Positions 43,161 through 52,071 are shown, counted from the stretch's first letter. The stretch: 64,000 nt of DNA from Paraburkholderia caribensis (GCF_002902945.1 NZ_CP026101.1:558001-622000); one strand, 5' to 3'. Program-made: numbers and translations. The notes: a model not told the origin generated them from the sequence alone.

Positions 43161-44267
43161 ATGAAGACGAAAGCAGCAATCGCATGGAAGGCAGGCGCAC
43201 CGTTGACGATCGAAGAGGTCGACCTCGAAGGTCCGCGCGCGGGTGAAGTGCTGATCGAAGTGAAGGCGACGGGCATCTGCCACACCGACTACTACACGCT
43301 GTCGGGTGCAGATCCGGAAGGCATCTTCCCGGCGATTCTCGGCCACGAAGGCGCAGGCGTCGTAGTCGATGTCGGACCCGGCGTCGGCACGCTGAAGAAG
43401 GGCGATCACGTCATTCCGCTCTACACGCCCGAGTGCCGGCAATGCAAGTTCTGCCTGTCGCGCAAGACGAACCTGTGTCAGGCGATCCGCTCGACGCAAG
43501 GCAAGGGCCTGATGCCCGATGCGACGTCGCGCTTCTCGCTCGACGGCAAGCCTTTGTTCCACTACATGGGCACGTCCACCTTCTCGAACTACATCGTCGT
43601 GCCGGAGATCGCTGTGGCGAAGATCCGCGAAGATGCCCCGTTCGACAAGGTCTGCTATATCGGCTGCGGCGTGACGACGGGTGTCGGTGCTGTCGTCTAT
43701 TCGGCCAAGGTCGAGGCGGGTGCGAATGTCGTCGTGTTCGGCTTGGGCGGCATCGGCCTGAATGTGATCCAGGGCGCCAAAATGGTCGGTGCGGACAAGA
43801 TCATCGGCGTCGACATCAATCCGGGCCGCGTCGAACTCGCGAAGAAGTTTGGTATGACGCACTTCATCAACCCGAAGGAAGTCGAGAACGTCGTCGATCA
43901 CATCGTCCAGTTGACGGACGGCGGCGCGGACTACTCGTTCGAATGCGTCGGTAACACCACCCTGATGCGCCAGGCGCTCGAATGTACGCACAAGGGCTGG
44001 GGCCAGTCGTTCATCATCGGCGTGGCAGCGGCGGGTGAGGAAATCAGCACGCGGCCGTTCCAGTTGGTCACGGGCCGTCAGTGGAAGGGCTCGGCGTTCG
44101 GCGGCGCGCGCGGCCGCACCGACGTGCCGAAGATCGTCGACTGGTACATGGAAGGCAAGATCAACATCGACGACCTGATCACCCATCACCTGAAGCTCGA
44201 CCAGATCAACGAAGGCTTCGACCTGATGAAGAAGGGCGAGTCGATCCGCTCGGTCGTCATCTATTAA
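43161..44267 (+). CDS. frmA: S-(hydroxymethyl)glutathione dehydrogenase / class III alcohol dehydrogenase
   Basis: 368 aa. Catalytic zinc ligands are in TGICHTDYYTLSG and ILGHEGAGVV; structural zinc Cys residues in TPECRQCKFCLSRKTNLCQ; the NAD fold in VFGLGGIGLNVIQGAKMVGA. The class III features GTSTFSNYIVV and CGVTTGVGAVV are present. It oxidises the glutathione adduct of formaldehyde to S-formylglutathione, which the next gene hydrolyses. A ribosome site (GGAG) is 8 bp upstream. Confidence 0.95.
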   Translation: MKTKAAIAWKAGAPLTIEEVDLEGPRAGEVLIEVKATGICHTDYYTLSGADPEGIFPAILGHEGAGVVVDVGPGVGTLKKGDHVIPLYTPECRQCKFCLSRKTNLCQAIRSTQGKGLMPDATSRFSLDGKPLFHYMGTSTFSNYIVVPEIAVAKIREDAPFDKVCYIGCGVTTGVGAVVYSAKVEAGANVVVFGLGGIGLNVIQGAKMVGADKIIGVDINPGRVELAKKFGMTHFINPKEVENVVDHIVQLTDGGADYSFECVGNTTLMRQALECTHKGWGQSFIIGVAAAGEEISTRPFQLVTGRQWKGSAFGGARGRTDVPKIVDWYMEGKINIDDLITHHLKLDQINEGFDLMKKGESIRSVVIY

Positions 44268-44279
44268 AGGAGTCGCGCG

Positions 44280-45125
44280 ATGCTCGAACTGATCGAATCG
44301 CACGCGTCGTTCGGCGGCACGCAGCGTATCTACAGGCATGAGTCGAAGGCAATCGGTTTGCCGATGCGCTTTTCGGTTTTCCTGCCAAAAGAGGCATCGC
44401 AGAAGAAGGTGCCGGCGCTGTTCTATCTTGCCGGGCTGACCTGCACCGAAGAAACGTTTCCGATCAAGGCTGGCGCGCAGCGTTTCGCTGCGCAACACGG
44501 CATCGCGTTGATTTCGCCGGACACCAGTCCGCGCGGCGCCGACGTGCCGGGCGAGACGGACGCGTGGGACTTCGGCGTCGGCGCGGGCTTCTATGTCGAC
44601 GCCACGCAGGCGCCCTGGTCGAAGCACTACCGGATGTACTCGTACGTGCGGGACGAATTGCGCGAGACGGTCACCAATGAGTTGCCTGTCGATGGCGGGC
44701 GGCTCGGCATCTTCGGCCACTCGATGGGCGGCCATGGCGCGCTGATGCTCGCGCTGCGCAATCCGGACATCTATCGGTCGGTGTCGGCATTCGCGCCGAT
44801 TGCTGCGCCGATGCGCTGCCCGTGGGGCGAGAAGGCGTTCAGCGGGTATCTCGGCGCGGATCGCGAGGCGTGGAAGCAATACGACGCGAGCGAACTGGTG
44901 GGCAAGGCGACGCGCAAGTTTGCGGAAGGGATATTGGTCGATCAGGGCATGGCCGACCAGTTTCTTGCCCAGCAGTTGAATCCCGACGTGTTCGAAGCCG
45001 CGTGCAAGGCGGCTGGACAGCCGCTCACGCTGCGTCGGCACGAAGGCTACGACCACGGCTATTTCTTCATTTCGACGTTCATCGAGGATCATCTCGCGCA
45101 TCACGCGAAGGTGTTGTTGGGGTGA
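44280..45125 (+). CDS. fghA: S-formylglutathione hydrolase
   Basis: 281 aa. Motifs: VPALFYLAGLTCTEETFPIKAGAQRFAA (oxyanion hole), FGHSMGGHGALMLAL with the catalytic Ser, and later DQFLAQQLNPDVF with Asp and GYDHGYFFISTF with His. This esterase releases formate and glutathione. It is 12 bp downstream of frmA with AAAGGAG ahead of the ATG, so the pair is a simple operon. The palindromic element copy 2 starts 30 bp after its stop. Confidence 0.95.
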   Translation: MLELIESHASFGGTQRIYRHESKAIGLPMRFSVFLPKEASQKKVPALFYLAGLTCTEETFPIKAGAQRFAAQHGIALISPDTSPRGADVPGETDAWDFGVGAGFYVDATQAPWSKHYRMYSYVRDELRETVTNELPVDGGRLGIFGHSMGGHGALMLALRNPDIYRSVSAFAPIAAPMRCPWGEKAFSGYLGADREAWKQYDASELVGKATRKFAEGILVDQGMADQFLAQQLNPDVFEAACKAAGQPLTLRRHEGYDHGYFFISTFIEDHLAHHAKVLLG

Positions 45126-45231
45126 GGGGGTGGGGTTGCTATCGCTTTCGCTTTCGCTGGCATCCGCGTTTCGTTATCTCGCTTCACGCGTCGCCCCTGT
45201 GCGGGGCGGCACCTACTTTTCTTTGCCGCCG

Positions 45232-46510
45232 TGTACAGACTGGAGACATCGCTGACAGGTGTACAGGGACATCGTTGACACTTTCGGGTAATCAAACGCC
45301 CGGATTTTCAACCATGCCCTGGGATGTAAAAGACATCATGAATCGCCGCGAAGATTTCGTCCGTGAGGCCGCCACACAGGCGCTCGCGTTCAGCGAACTG
45401 TGCCGCAAATACACGATCACCCGCCAGACCGGCTACAAGTGGCTGGCCCGTCACAGGGCGGAAGGCATCAAGGGCCTGGCCGACCGCTCCCGCCGCCCGC
45501 ATCACAGTCCCAAACGCTCAGCGCAGACCATCGAGGCGCGGGTGCTCGAAATGCGCCAGGCGCACGGCTGGGGCGGGCGCAAGATCGCCCAGCGCCTGCG
45601 CGATCTGGGCGAAACACAGATTCCCGCGCCCGCCACGATCACTGAGATCCTGCGCCGTCACGGGCTCATCGATGAACAGGCGTCGCGCCAGCGCCAGCAC
45701 TGGCAGCGCTTCGAGCACGAGTATCCGAACTCGCTGTGGCAGATGGACTTCAAGGGTGACTTCCCGACCCTGGAGAGCGGACGCTGCGCGCCATTGACGG
45801 TCATCGATGACCACTCGCGCTACAACGTCGTGCTGAGCGCCTGCTCGCGCACCACCACGCAGGTCGTGCAGGAAGCGCTGGAGCGGGCGTTCCGCTGCTA
45901 CGGGCTGCCTTCGTGCATCAACACCGACAACGGCGCGCCATGGGGCTCGCCCAGCGCGCCGGGCCAGCTCACCGAGCTCGCGGTCTGGCTGATCCGGCTG
46001 GGCATCCATGTGAGCTATAGCCGGCCGTATCACCCGCAGACCAACGGCAAGGATGAACGGTTTCACCGCTCGCTGAAGGCCGAAGTGTTGCAGCGGCATG
46101 CGTTCACCACGCACGAGCACGTGCAGCGGGAACTGGATCGCTGGCGGCAGGTGTACAACACCGAGCGTCCGCACGAGGCACTGGGAATGGCGGTGCCGCT
46201 CACCCGCTACGCGTGCAGCCTGCGCAGGATGCCTGGGCGGCTGCCAGAGCCCGAATACCGCTGCGGCGACGCGGTTTTACGGGTCAACTCAAGCGGCGTG
46301 GTGCGCGTGCGCGGCGAGAAACTGAAGCTCTCGATCGCACTCAAGGGGCTGCAGGTGGCCGCCCGCCCGAGCGAGGACGAAGACGGTGTGATTGACATCT
46401 GGTTCGCCCATCAGCGGGTCGCAAAACTTGACCTGAAGGCAGCAAAACCCTGACCATCATGTGTCAGCGATGTCTCTGTACATGTGTCAACCATGTCTCC
46501 AGTCTGTACA
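45232..46510 (+). mobile_element. IS481-family insertion sequence, copy 2
   Basis: 1279 bp, apparently identical to the element at 21494-22772, same direction, same ends (TGTACAGACTGGAGACAT) and the same CCGCCG flanking duplication at the same hairpin apex of the repeat. The two copies are 23,738 bp apart. Confidence 0.92.
45314..46453 (+). CDS. IS481-family transposase (second copy)
   Basis: 379 aa, with the same sequence as the transposase at 21576: N-terminal helix-turn-helix, and DDE residues in WQMDFKGDF, INTDNGAPW and KDERFHRSLKAE. The apparent longer frame from 44822 runs in from fghA in another frame and through the repeat edge; it is not real. Identity of both copies suggests a recent duplication or gene conversion. 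Confidence 0.93.
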   Translation: MPWDVKDIMNRREDFVREAATQALAFSELCRKYTITRQTGYKWLARHRAEGIKGLADRSRRPHHSPKRSAQTIEARVLEMRQAHGWGGRKIAQRLRDLGETQIPAPATITEILRRHGLIDEQASRQRQHWQRFEHEYPNSLWQMDFKGDFPTLESGRCAPLTVIDDHSRYNVVLSACSRTTTQVVQEALERAFRCYGLPSCINTDNGAPWGSPSAPGQLTELAVWLIRLGIHVSYSRPYHPQTNGKDERFHRSLKAEVLQRHAFTTHEHVQRELDRWRQVYNTERPHEALGMAVPLTRYACSLRRMPGRLPEPEYRCGDAVLRVNSSGVVRVRGEKLKLSIALKGLQVAARPSEDEDGVIDIWFAHQRVAKLDLKAAKP

Positions 46511-47029
46511 CCGCCGCAAAGAAAAGTAGGCAAAAGAAAGCGGCTCACACCGCCAATTCTTGACGTTTGTCCACGGGCCCTCAACGTCCCCACCCTTCAC
46601 ACGCCAGCGCCCCAGTTGCTGCCCATTGCCAACGCTCCGAATCAACGCCTCACCCGCTTCAAATACCCGTAGCCGGGCAAGCGGCAGCGAATCGTATATG
46701 CCGCCCAGGTGGCAAACTGTGTGTAGGTTGTCGCGTCGTACAGGGTAGCGCTCCTACCGGGTGGGACGCGCGCGCTATCGGTTCGAAGTGAGGCGGGCGA
46801 GGCACTACGGCCTATACACAGTTTGCCACCTGGGCGGCGGTGGACTGTCTGGCGCGGCGTGCTGAAGCGCAGTTGCGTGAAGCGGGTGAGGCGCTCATTC
46901 AGAGCGCTGGCAACGGACGTGGGTCACGTGGTTGCCGTGTGAAGCGTAAGAACCTTTGGGGGCCCTCAGGCAAGAACAAGAACTGGCGGTGTGAGCCGCT
47001 TTCTTTTGCCTACTTTTCTTTGCGGCGGC
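46511..47029. repeat. Interior of palindromic element copy 2
   Basis: 519 bp without a gene. GCCGCCCAGGTGGCAAACTG (about 46701) and its reverse complement CAGTTTGCCACCTGGGCGGC (about 46820) are perfectly kept, as in copy 1. Between them lies a divergent ~100-bp loop containing TAGCGCTCCTACCGGGTGGG. Left and right arms keep pairing potential down to the hairpin edges. Confidence 0.8.
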
Positions 47030-48506
47030 GTAACTATTCAGCGGTAACCAGAGGTGAAACGACGAATCCGGCAAAGCCTAACGCCAGCGCGTTGATCAGC
47101 GAACGGTTCTGCTTGCGTAAGGTGGCAAGGTAGGAGCGGATCGTGCAGAACGCCTCCATGCCCGATTCCGAGCGGAAGCACCCGGAAATCTTCTGTTTGA
47201 GTTTGGGCATGCGGATATCGCGTTCGGCCTGATTGTTGTCGAACGGTACGCGGTGATCGGCAATGAAGCGCCACACCTCATCGGCATACTTGTGAAGCCG
47301 TGTGAGCAGGTTGCAGGTAAAGCTTTGCCTGATCCTGCCGCGACGTTCCTGGCGCAAGGGCTCACGCGCCTGCTGTGGATTGAGCTTGCGCGCCCGGGCG
47401 ATCAGGGCGCGGCTGCGCCGTGTGTAATAGCGTTGGCGCGCCGGGCTCAGCATGTTGTTTCCTGAAGCCCGACTGAGTTCGACCTCGCGCTTTGCCTGGC
47501 GAAGCAGGTCAATCATCTGCTGTGCCCAGGGTTGCTGCGTGGACTCCAGGACGAACACCAGTTCACGCAGATGATGGGCATTGCACAGCGCATGCTCACA
47601 CTCATAGCCGGCATACGGCCGCCAGCCGTCATGGACCGCGACTCCCGTAAAGCCGGGGAGAATGCCGAAGCTGTCCAGCGCCTGACTGCCGCGCTTGCTG
47701 TGCGCGCCATACCAGCTCAACGCGTGCGTCGAGGCGACATGCAGCCAGTGGGACTCACGCCCCACGCGCATGCAGCTCTCATCGAAATGCACGACGGGTT
47801 GCCCGCGTAGCGCCTGCTGGATCTGATCAACGCACGGCGCCAGTAACTGCGCGGCCTGATCAATACTGTGCTGGACGGTTCCCGTACTCACATGCAAACC
47901 GAACAGGTCTTCCAGCGCCTGGGCGGTGCGCGCAACCGGCAACTGCTGGTATTGCGTCAGATAGACGGCTGCGGCGCGAATCTGGGGGCCGTACTGAACC
48001 GCCTGGCTCACGCCCTTGGGAAATGCCCCCGAATGCTGCTTGCCGCAGCAGCGGCACTGTGCGATCTGCACGCGATGTTCAGTCACCTCAAAGCGCGTGG
48101 GCGGCAGATCAATCACCTGGCGGCCTTCGGGCAACACGGCCACGCTGGCTGCCGCGATGCGGTTGCCACATTTATCGCATACCCGCGCCACCGGGTGAAT
48201 CTCGATGTGATCGGCTTGCGCGACGCGTTTGAGCGTCTTGCCTTTGTGCCCCGGTTGGGCGCCCGGCCTAGCGTCGCTCGTGTTACGCAATGACTTTGGC
48301 TTGCGCTTCGGACCATCGCTTGACGGCGGCTTGCTGGAGTTATGACTGTCCTTCTCAAGCTTTGCCTCGAGCTCGTTCAGACGCCTCACCAGATCAATGA
48401 TAAGTGCGTCCTTCTGCTCCGGTGTCAGCTCCTTGATGTCGGGCATCTTCGTCATGCCCCTCACTATGCACATCCTGGTAGCAGTTTACAAGCGCTGAAT
48501 AGTTAC
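47030..48506 (-). mobile_element. IS66-family insertion sequence (single-gene, ISBst12-like type)
   Basis: 1477 bp with perfect 14-bp terminal repeats GTAACTATTCAGCG / CGCTGAATAGTTAC and flanked by the 8-bp duplication GCGGCGGC (47022-47029 and 48507-48514). An 8-bp duplication is what IS66-type elements make. It carries only a transposase, without the tnpA and tnpB accessory genes of classical IS66. It sits at the apex of the right edge hairpin of the palindromic element. Confidence 0.92.
47034..48473 (-). CDS. IS66-family transposase
   Basis: 479 aa. N-terminal coiled region with SHNSSKPPSSDGPKRKPKS, a zinc-binding part (VCDKCGNRI, IAQCRCCGKQHSG), then the DDE core: VVHFDESCMRVGRESHWLH, VAVHDGWRPYAGYECEHALCNAHHLREL and NNQAERDIRMPKLKQKISG. 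Its TAG stop lies inside the terminal inverted repeat. The start could instead be MTKMPD (48455) or MPDIKEL (48446). The reading frame is intact. Confidence 0.93.
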   Translation of the reverse strand: MCIVRGMTKMPDIKELTPEQKDALIIDLVRRLNELEAKLEKDSHNSSKPPSSDGPKRKPKSLRNTSDARPGAQPGHKGKTLKRVAQADHIEIHPVARVCDKCGNRIAAASVAVLPEGRQVIDLPPTRFEVTEHRVQIAQCRCCGKQHSGAFPKGVSQAVQYGPQIRAAAVYLTQYQQLPVARTAQALEDLFGLHVSTGTVQHSIDQAAQLLAPCVDQIQQALRGQPVVHFDESCMRVGRESHWLHVASTHALSWYGAHSKRGSQALDSFGILPGFTGVAVHDGWRPYAGYECEHALCNAHHLRELVFVLESTQQPWAQQMIDLLRQAKREVELSRASGNNMLSPARQRYYTRRSRALIARARKLNPQQAREPLRQERRGRIRQSFTCNLLTRLHKYADEVWRFIADHRVPFDNNQAERDIRMPKLKQKISGCFRSESGMEAFCTIRSYLATLRKQNRSLINALALGFAGFVVSPLVTAE

Positions 48507-48609
48507 GCGGCGGCAAAGAAAAGTAGGTGCCGCCCCGCACAGGGGCGACGCGTGAAGCGCGATAACGAATCGCGGATGCCAGCAAAAAACAAAACCAACC
48601 AAACCCACA

Positions 48610-49401
48610 TCACCGGCGCATGTGCTGCACGAGCAAGCTCGCGCCGTAGACCAGCGCCGCGAGCAGCGTGATCCAGAAACTGGTCGGCCAGTCGGTATAG
48701 AAAGCGAGCGTCACGCCGGCCCACGCCTGCGCGAGCGCGAGCAGCGCGGCGAGTACGAGTCCGACGGAAAGGCGTGTCGACAGGTTTTGCGCCGCAGCCG
48801 CCGGTCCGACCATCAGCGTGAACACGAGCAGCACGCCGACGATCTGCGTGCACGCGGCGACTGCCAGCGCTGCGATCGCGAGAAACAGCACGGACACGAG
48901 ACGCAGCGATACGCCTTTCGCCTCGGCCAGCTCCGGCTGCAACGAAGCAAACATCAAAGGGCGCATGATCGCCGCCAGCGCAACCAGACTGACGACGCCG
49001 AGCACGGCCAGCACCACCAGCGTCGACGAACTCACGCCGAGCACGTTGCCGAACAGCAACGCCGTGACTTGCGTCGCGTACGCGGTGAAGAAGTGCAGAA
49101 ACAGCAAGCCGAAGCCCAGCGCCAGCGACAGCACCACGCCGATCGCGACATCGCGCCCCGCGAGCTTTTCGCCCAGCGCGCCCATGCCGACGCCCGCCGC
49201 GAGTGTGAAGCCGATCATCCCCCAGATCGGCGACACGCCGATCAGCACGGCACCCGTCGCGCCCGTGAACCCGACGTGCGACAGCGCGTGCCCCGCGAAG
49301 GTCTGCCCGCGCATCACCAGGAAGTAGCCGACGATGCCCGACAGCACCGCGACAATCCCTGACGCCGCAAAGGCGTTCACCATGAAATCGTATTCAAACA
49401 T
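48610..49401 (-). CDS. znuB: Zinc ABC transporter permease
   Basis: 263 aa from the ATG at 49401 (MFEYDFMVNAFAASGIVAVLSG). About eight membrane segments with the ABC-3 family pattern FAGHALSHVGFTGATGAVLIG and VAACTQIVGVLLVFTLMVGPAAAAQNL. It overlaps the znuC stop by 8 bp and is the last gene of the zur-znuA-znuC-znuB unit. The palindromic repeat begins 26 bp beyond its stop. Confidence 0.92.
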   Translation of the reverse strand: MFEYDFMVNAFAASGIVAVLSGIVGYFLVMRGQTFAGHALSHVGFTGATGAVLIGVSPIWGMIGFTLAAGVGMGALGEKLAGRDVAIGVVLSLALGFGLLFLHFFTAYATQVTALLFGNVLGVSSSTLVVLAVLGVVSLVALAAIMRPLMFASLQPELAEAKGVSLRLVSVLFLAIAALAVAACTQIVGVLLVFTLMVGPAAAAQNLSTRLSVGLVLAALLALAQAWAGVTLAFYTDWPTSFWITLLAALVYGASLLVQHMRR

Positions 49402-50320
49402 CGTGCGTGTGTCCGTCGCTTGAGGCGTGATGATGGGCGTGCTTTTGCCCATGCGCGTGACCATGCGAATGCCCGTGACCATGCGGCTCGCCATGCTGAT
49501 GGTCGTCGTCTTCGTGCTCGTGGTCGTGCTTCTCGACGTCGAAGTCGCCCGACATGACGAAGATGCGGCCGTTCACGCGCATCACGTCGATGGTCGAGCC
49601 GTACAGGCGCGACAGCACTGGCTTCGTGATGACCTCATCGACGGTGCCCAGGGCAGCGACGCCATTGCCGAGATACAGCACGCGGTCGAGCGCATGCAGC
49701 AGCGGATTGAGTTCGTGCGCGGAGAACAGCACGGCGATGCCGAGTTCCTGCTGCACGCGCTTCACCAGTTCGACGACGGTTTTCTGATGATGCGGATCGA
49801 GGCTGATGAGCGGCTCGTCGAGCAGCAGCAGACGCGGATTGCCGAGCAGGCATTGCGCGAGCAGCAGACGTTGCCGCTCTCCGCCCGACAGCTCCGACAA
49901 CGGACGCGCAGCCAGCGCCGTGCCGCCGACCAGCTCCAGCACGCGCTCGACATCGGCGCGCGCCTTCGCGTCCGCATGCGGCAGGCCCCAGCGATGACCG
50001 TCGGCGGCCATCGCAACGAAATCGCGGCCACGCACGCGACGGCCCGCGAGCGCGCTGCGCGTTTGCGGCATGTAACCGATCGACGGATTACCGCGCACCA
50101 CCGGCTCGCCGAGCACGCGCACGGTGCCGCTCGCCGCCGGCACGAGGCCGAGCACCGAGCGCATCAGCGTCGTCTTGCCCGCGCCGTTCGGCCCGAGCAC
50201 GCCGATGAATTCGCCCTGGCGGATCGTGAAGCTGGTGTCGCGCAGGATCGTCCGGTCGCCGAGTTCGAGCGTCACGCGATCCAGTTCGAGCACGGGCGCG
50301 TTGCCCGACGACATGTTCAT
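49394..50320 (-). CDS. znuC: Zinc ABC transporter ATP-binding protein with His-rich tail
   Basis: 308 aa from the ATG at 50320 (another ATG is two codons on). Walker A GPNGAGKTT, signature LSGGERQRLLLAQ, Walker B LLLLDEPLISLDP and the H-loop SAHELNP are intact. The last 44 residues contain 17 His with Asp, Glu and Gly (HDHEHEDDDHQHG...), which could hold zinc at the cytoplasmic side. It overlaps znuA by 4 bp (ATGA) and znuB by 8 bp. It energises zinc uptake. Confidence 0.93.
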   Translation of the reverse strand: MNMSSGNAPVLELDRVTLELGDRTILRDTSFTIRQGEFIGVLGPNGAGKTTLMRSVLGLVPAASGTVRVLGEPVVRGNPSIGYMPQTRSALAGRRVRGRDFVAMAADGHRWGLPHADAKARADVERVLELVGGTALAARPLSELSGGERQRLLLAQCLLGNPRLLLLDEPLISLDPHHQKTVVELVKRVQQELGIAVLFSAHELNPLLHALDRVLYLGNGVAALGTVDEVITKPVLSRLYGSTIDVMRVNGRIFVMSGDFDVEKHDHEHEDDDHQHGEPHGHGHSHGHAHGQKHAHHHASSDGHTHDV

Positions 50321-51237
50321 TGAGTCGTTCCCTTGTTCGCGCTGCCTGCGGCGAGCGCGTTGCCGAGCGCATCGAGTTGCGCCAGCATCCATTGCTGGTA
50401 GTTCTTGCCGGCCGGTTGTGTCTCCGTCACGCTCACCGTCGGCACATGCGATTGCTGCGCGAGTTTCAGCATGCGTTTTGTGAGCGCCTCGGTTGCCTGG
50501 CTGTTATAGATCAACGCGCGCACGCGTCGCTCGCGAAGATCGCGTTCGAACGCGGCGATATCCGACGCGCTCGCTTCCGTGTCGTTCATCGTGGCCAGCT
50601 GGAAGCGCTGGTTGCGCATGTCCAGGCCGATCGCATCCGACATGTAGCCGAACACCGGCTCCGTCGCCGTCACGCTCACGTGCGCATACTGGCCGCGCAG
50701 CGCCGCGACCTTGTCGGCGATCGGCTTGAGCGAGTCGAGAAACTTCGCGAGGTTCGCATCATACGCCGCCTTGTGCGCGGGATCAGCCGACGCGAGCGCC
50801 GCGCTCACCGCGCGTGCGACGGCGGGCATCGTCGACGGGTCGTACCACAGATGCGGATTGTCGCCGCTTTTCTTGCCGATGAGTTCTGCCGCGACGATCG
50901 TTTTGCGCTTGTCGTTCTTCGACACGTTCAACAGCTTCGCCATCCACGGATCGTAGTCGGCGCCGTTGTAGACGACAAGGCTCGCGTGCTGCAAGGCGCG
51001 CGCCGTCTTCGGGCTGGCTTCGAAGAGATGCGGGTCCTGGTCCGGATTGCTGAGGATGCTCGTCACGTCGACGCGGTCGCCGCCCAGTTGCTGCACGACA
51101 TCGCCGTAAAAATTCTCCGCGGCGACCACGGGAATCTTCGTGTCCTGCGCGTGCGCGGCCTGGCCGGATGCAAAGACGAAAACCGTCGAAGCGACGGTGC
51201 GCATCAGAAACTTCCACATCGAATTGTTTTTCTTCAT
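50317..51237 (-). CDS. znuA: Zinc ABC transporter periplasmic binding protein
   Basis: 306 aa. Signal peptide MKKNNSMWKFLMRTVASTVFVFASGQAAHAQD. Cluster A-I metal-binding pattern: VAAENFYGDVVQQLGGDRV, SNPDQDPHLFEASPKTARAL with the first His, GDNPHLWYDPSTM with the second, and EPVFGYMSDAIGL, later YNSQATEA. It lacks the His-rich loop seen in many ZnuA proteins. Zur in the same unit supports zinc, although manganese-type binding proteins share the fold. Confidence 0.9.
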   Translation of the reverse strand: MKKNNSMWKFLMRTVASTVFVFASGQAAHAQDTKIPVVAAENFYGDVVQQLGGDRVDVTSILSNPDQDPHLFEASPKTARALQHASLVVYNGADYDPWMAKLLNVSKNDKRKTIVAAELIGKKSGDNPHLWYDPSTMPAVARAVSAALASADPAHKAAYDANLAKFLDSLKPIADKVAALRGQYAHVSVTATEPVFGYMSDAIGLDMRNQRFQLATMNDTEASASDIAAFERDLRERRVRALIYNSQATEALTKRMLKLAQQSHVPTVSVTETQPAGKNYQQWMLAQLDALGNALAAGSANKGTTQ

Positions 51238-51292
51238 CGGGATGACCTGTTGCCTGAGAGACGTCTGGGTTGGATGGAACGGGTTGTTCTGG

Positions 51293-51793
51293 TCAGGGAT
51301 GGACGTGCTTGCAGGCCGCGCACAGCCCGCTCAGCTCGACGACCTGGTGATGCACTTCGAATCCATGCACGGGCGCGCTGCCCGCCAACTGCGCGGCCAG
51401 CCCGTCGCCGGGAATCTCGACGGTTTCGCCGCATGAATCGCACATGAGGAACTGGCTCTGGTGCGGCTCGCCCATCTGGCAGCACGCGAAAAACGCATTC
51501 TTCGATTCGATCCGATGCACGAAGCCATGCTCGACGAGGAAGTCGAGCGCGCGATAGACGGTCGTGGGCGGCACGCGGCCGCGCTGCGGTTCCAGCGCGG
51601 CCAGCAGATCGTAGGCGCCGACGGGCCGCTCGCTCTGCGCGATCAACGCATAGACCTGGCGGCGCAGCGTCGTCAGCGCAAGACCGCGCTCGGCGGCGAG
51701 CGCATCGGCGCGCGCAAGCTTGCGCGCGAGACGGGCGGGCTGATCCGCGGAACGGGTGGCGGGATGAACATGAGCATCGGATGAGCGGGCCAT
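51293..51793 (-). CDS. zur: Zinc uptake regulator, Fur family
   Basis: 166 aa. DNA-binding domain with LTTLRRQVYALIAQSERPVGAYDLLAAL and PPTTVYRALDFLVEHGFVHRIESKNAF (the second also typical of Zur), then HQSQFLMCDSCGETVEIP and LSGLCAACKHVHP with the paired Cys of the structural zinc site. It represses zinc uptake genes when zinc is ample. It is the first gene of the minus-strand unit (55 bp before znuA), so it probably controls itself too. Confidence 0.92.
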   Translation of the reverse strand: MARSSDAHVHPATRSADQPARLARKLARADALAAERGLALTTLRRQVYALIAQSERPVGAYDLLAALEPQRGRVPPTTVYRALDFLVEHGFVHRIESKNAFFACCQMGEPHQSQFLMCDSCGETVEIPGDGLAAQLAGSAPVHGFEVHHQVVELSGLCAACKHVHP

Positions 51794-51832
51794 GGTGCGA
51801 ACTCCGGACAGCGTCGGATTGAACGAAGGCGC

Positions 51833-51851
51833 AATGATATAACGTATCTCG
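51833..51851. promoter_or_regulatory. Possible Zur box upstream of zur
   Basis: AATGATATAACGTATCTCG, about 40 bp before the zur start. The first nine bases differ from the half-site of the gamma-proteobacterial Zur box (AATGTTATA) at one position; the second half is poor. Location is right for a promoter operator. Confidence 0.33.
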
Positions 51852-52071
51852 AAAAAATGTCATTGCCGGTTGCAAAGTCATCGCCGATTCTTAGGAAGGA
51901 ACACCGGAGGCGCGCATTCCGCCGCTGCCGCGCTGCACCATCGAAATTGCGCGGCGCGCCTTGACATGACCGGACTCGTATCCGATCATTCGATCACTAC
52001 GAGAGCAATTGCTCGATCGCCGGGCGTTAGCTCAGGCTGAATCGAAGAATCAAACGAACCGGAGACAGGTT

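Larger units (their letters stand above)
45155..48583. repeat. Palindromic repeat element, copy 2 (interrupted by IS481 and an IS66-type element)
   Basis: Outer arms 45155-45231 and 48507-48583 are reverse complements with about 3 mismatches in 77. With both IS elements and their target duplications removed (1285 and 1485 bp) it is about 659 bp, close to copy 1 (about 678). Internal blocks match copy 1 in order and in the same direction, best in the right half (GTGAAGCGGGTGAGGCGCTC to GTGTGAGCCGC). Its left edge hairpin holds IS481, its right one the IS66 element. It fills the gap between the convergent ends of fghA and znuB. Confidence 0.88.

Noticed and set aside
44822..45313. Open frame running from fghA into the IS481 transposase, as if a fusion protein
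   Set aside because: It uses the wrong frame over fghA and crosses the repeat and IS end. The same transposase in the other copy starts at the equivalent of 45314.
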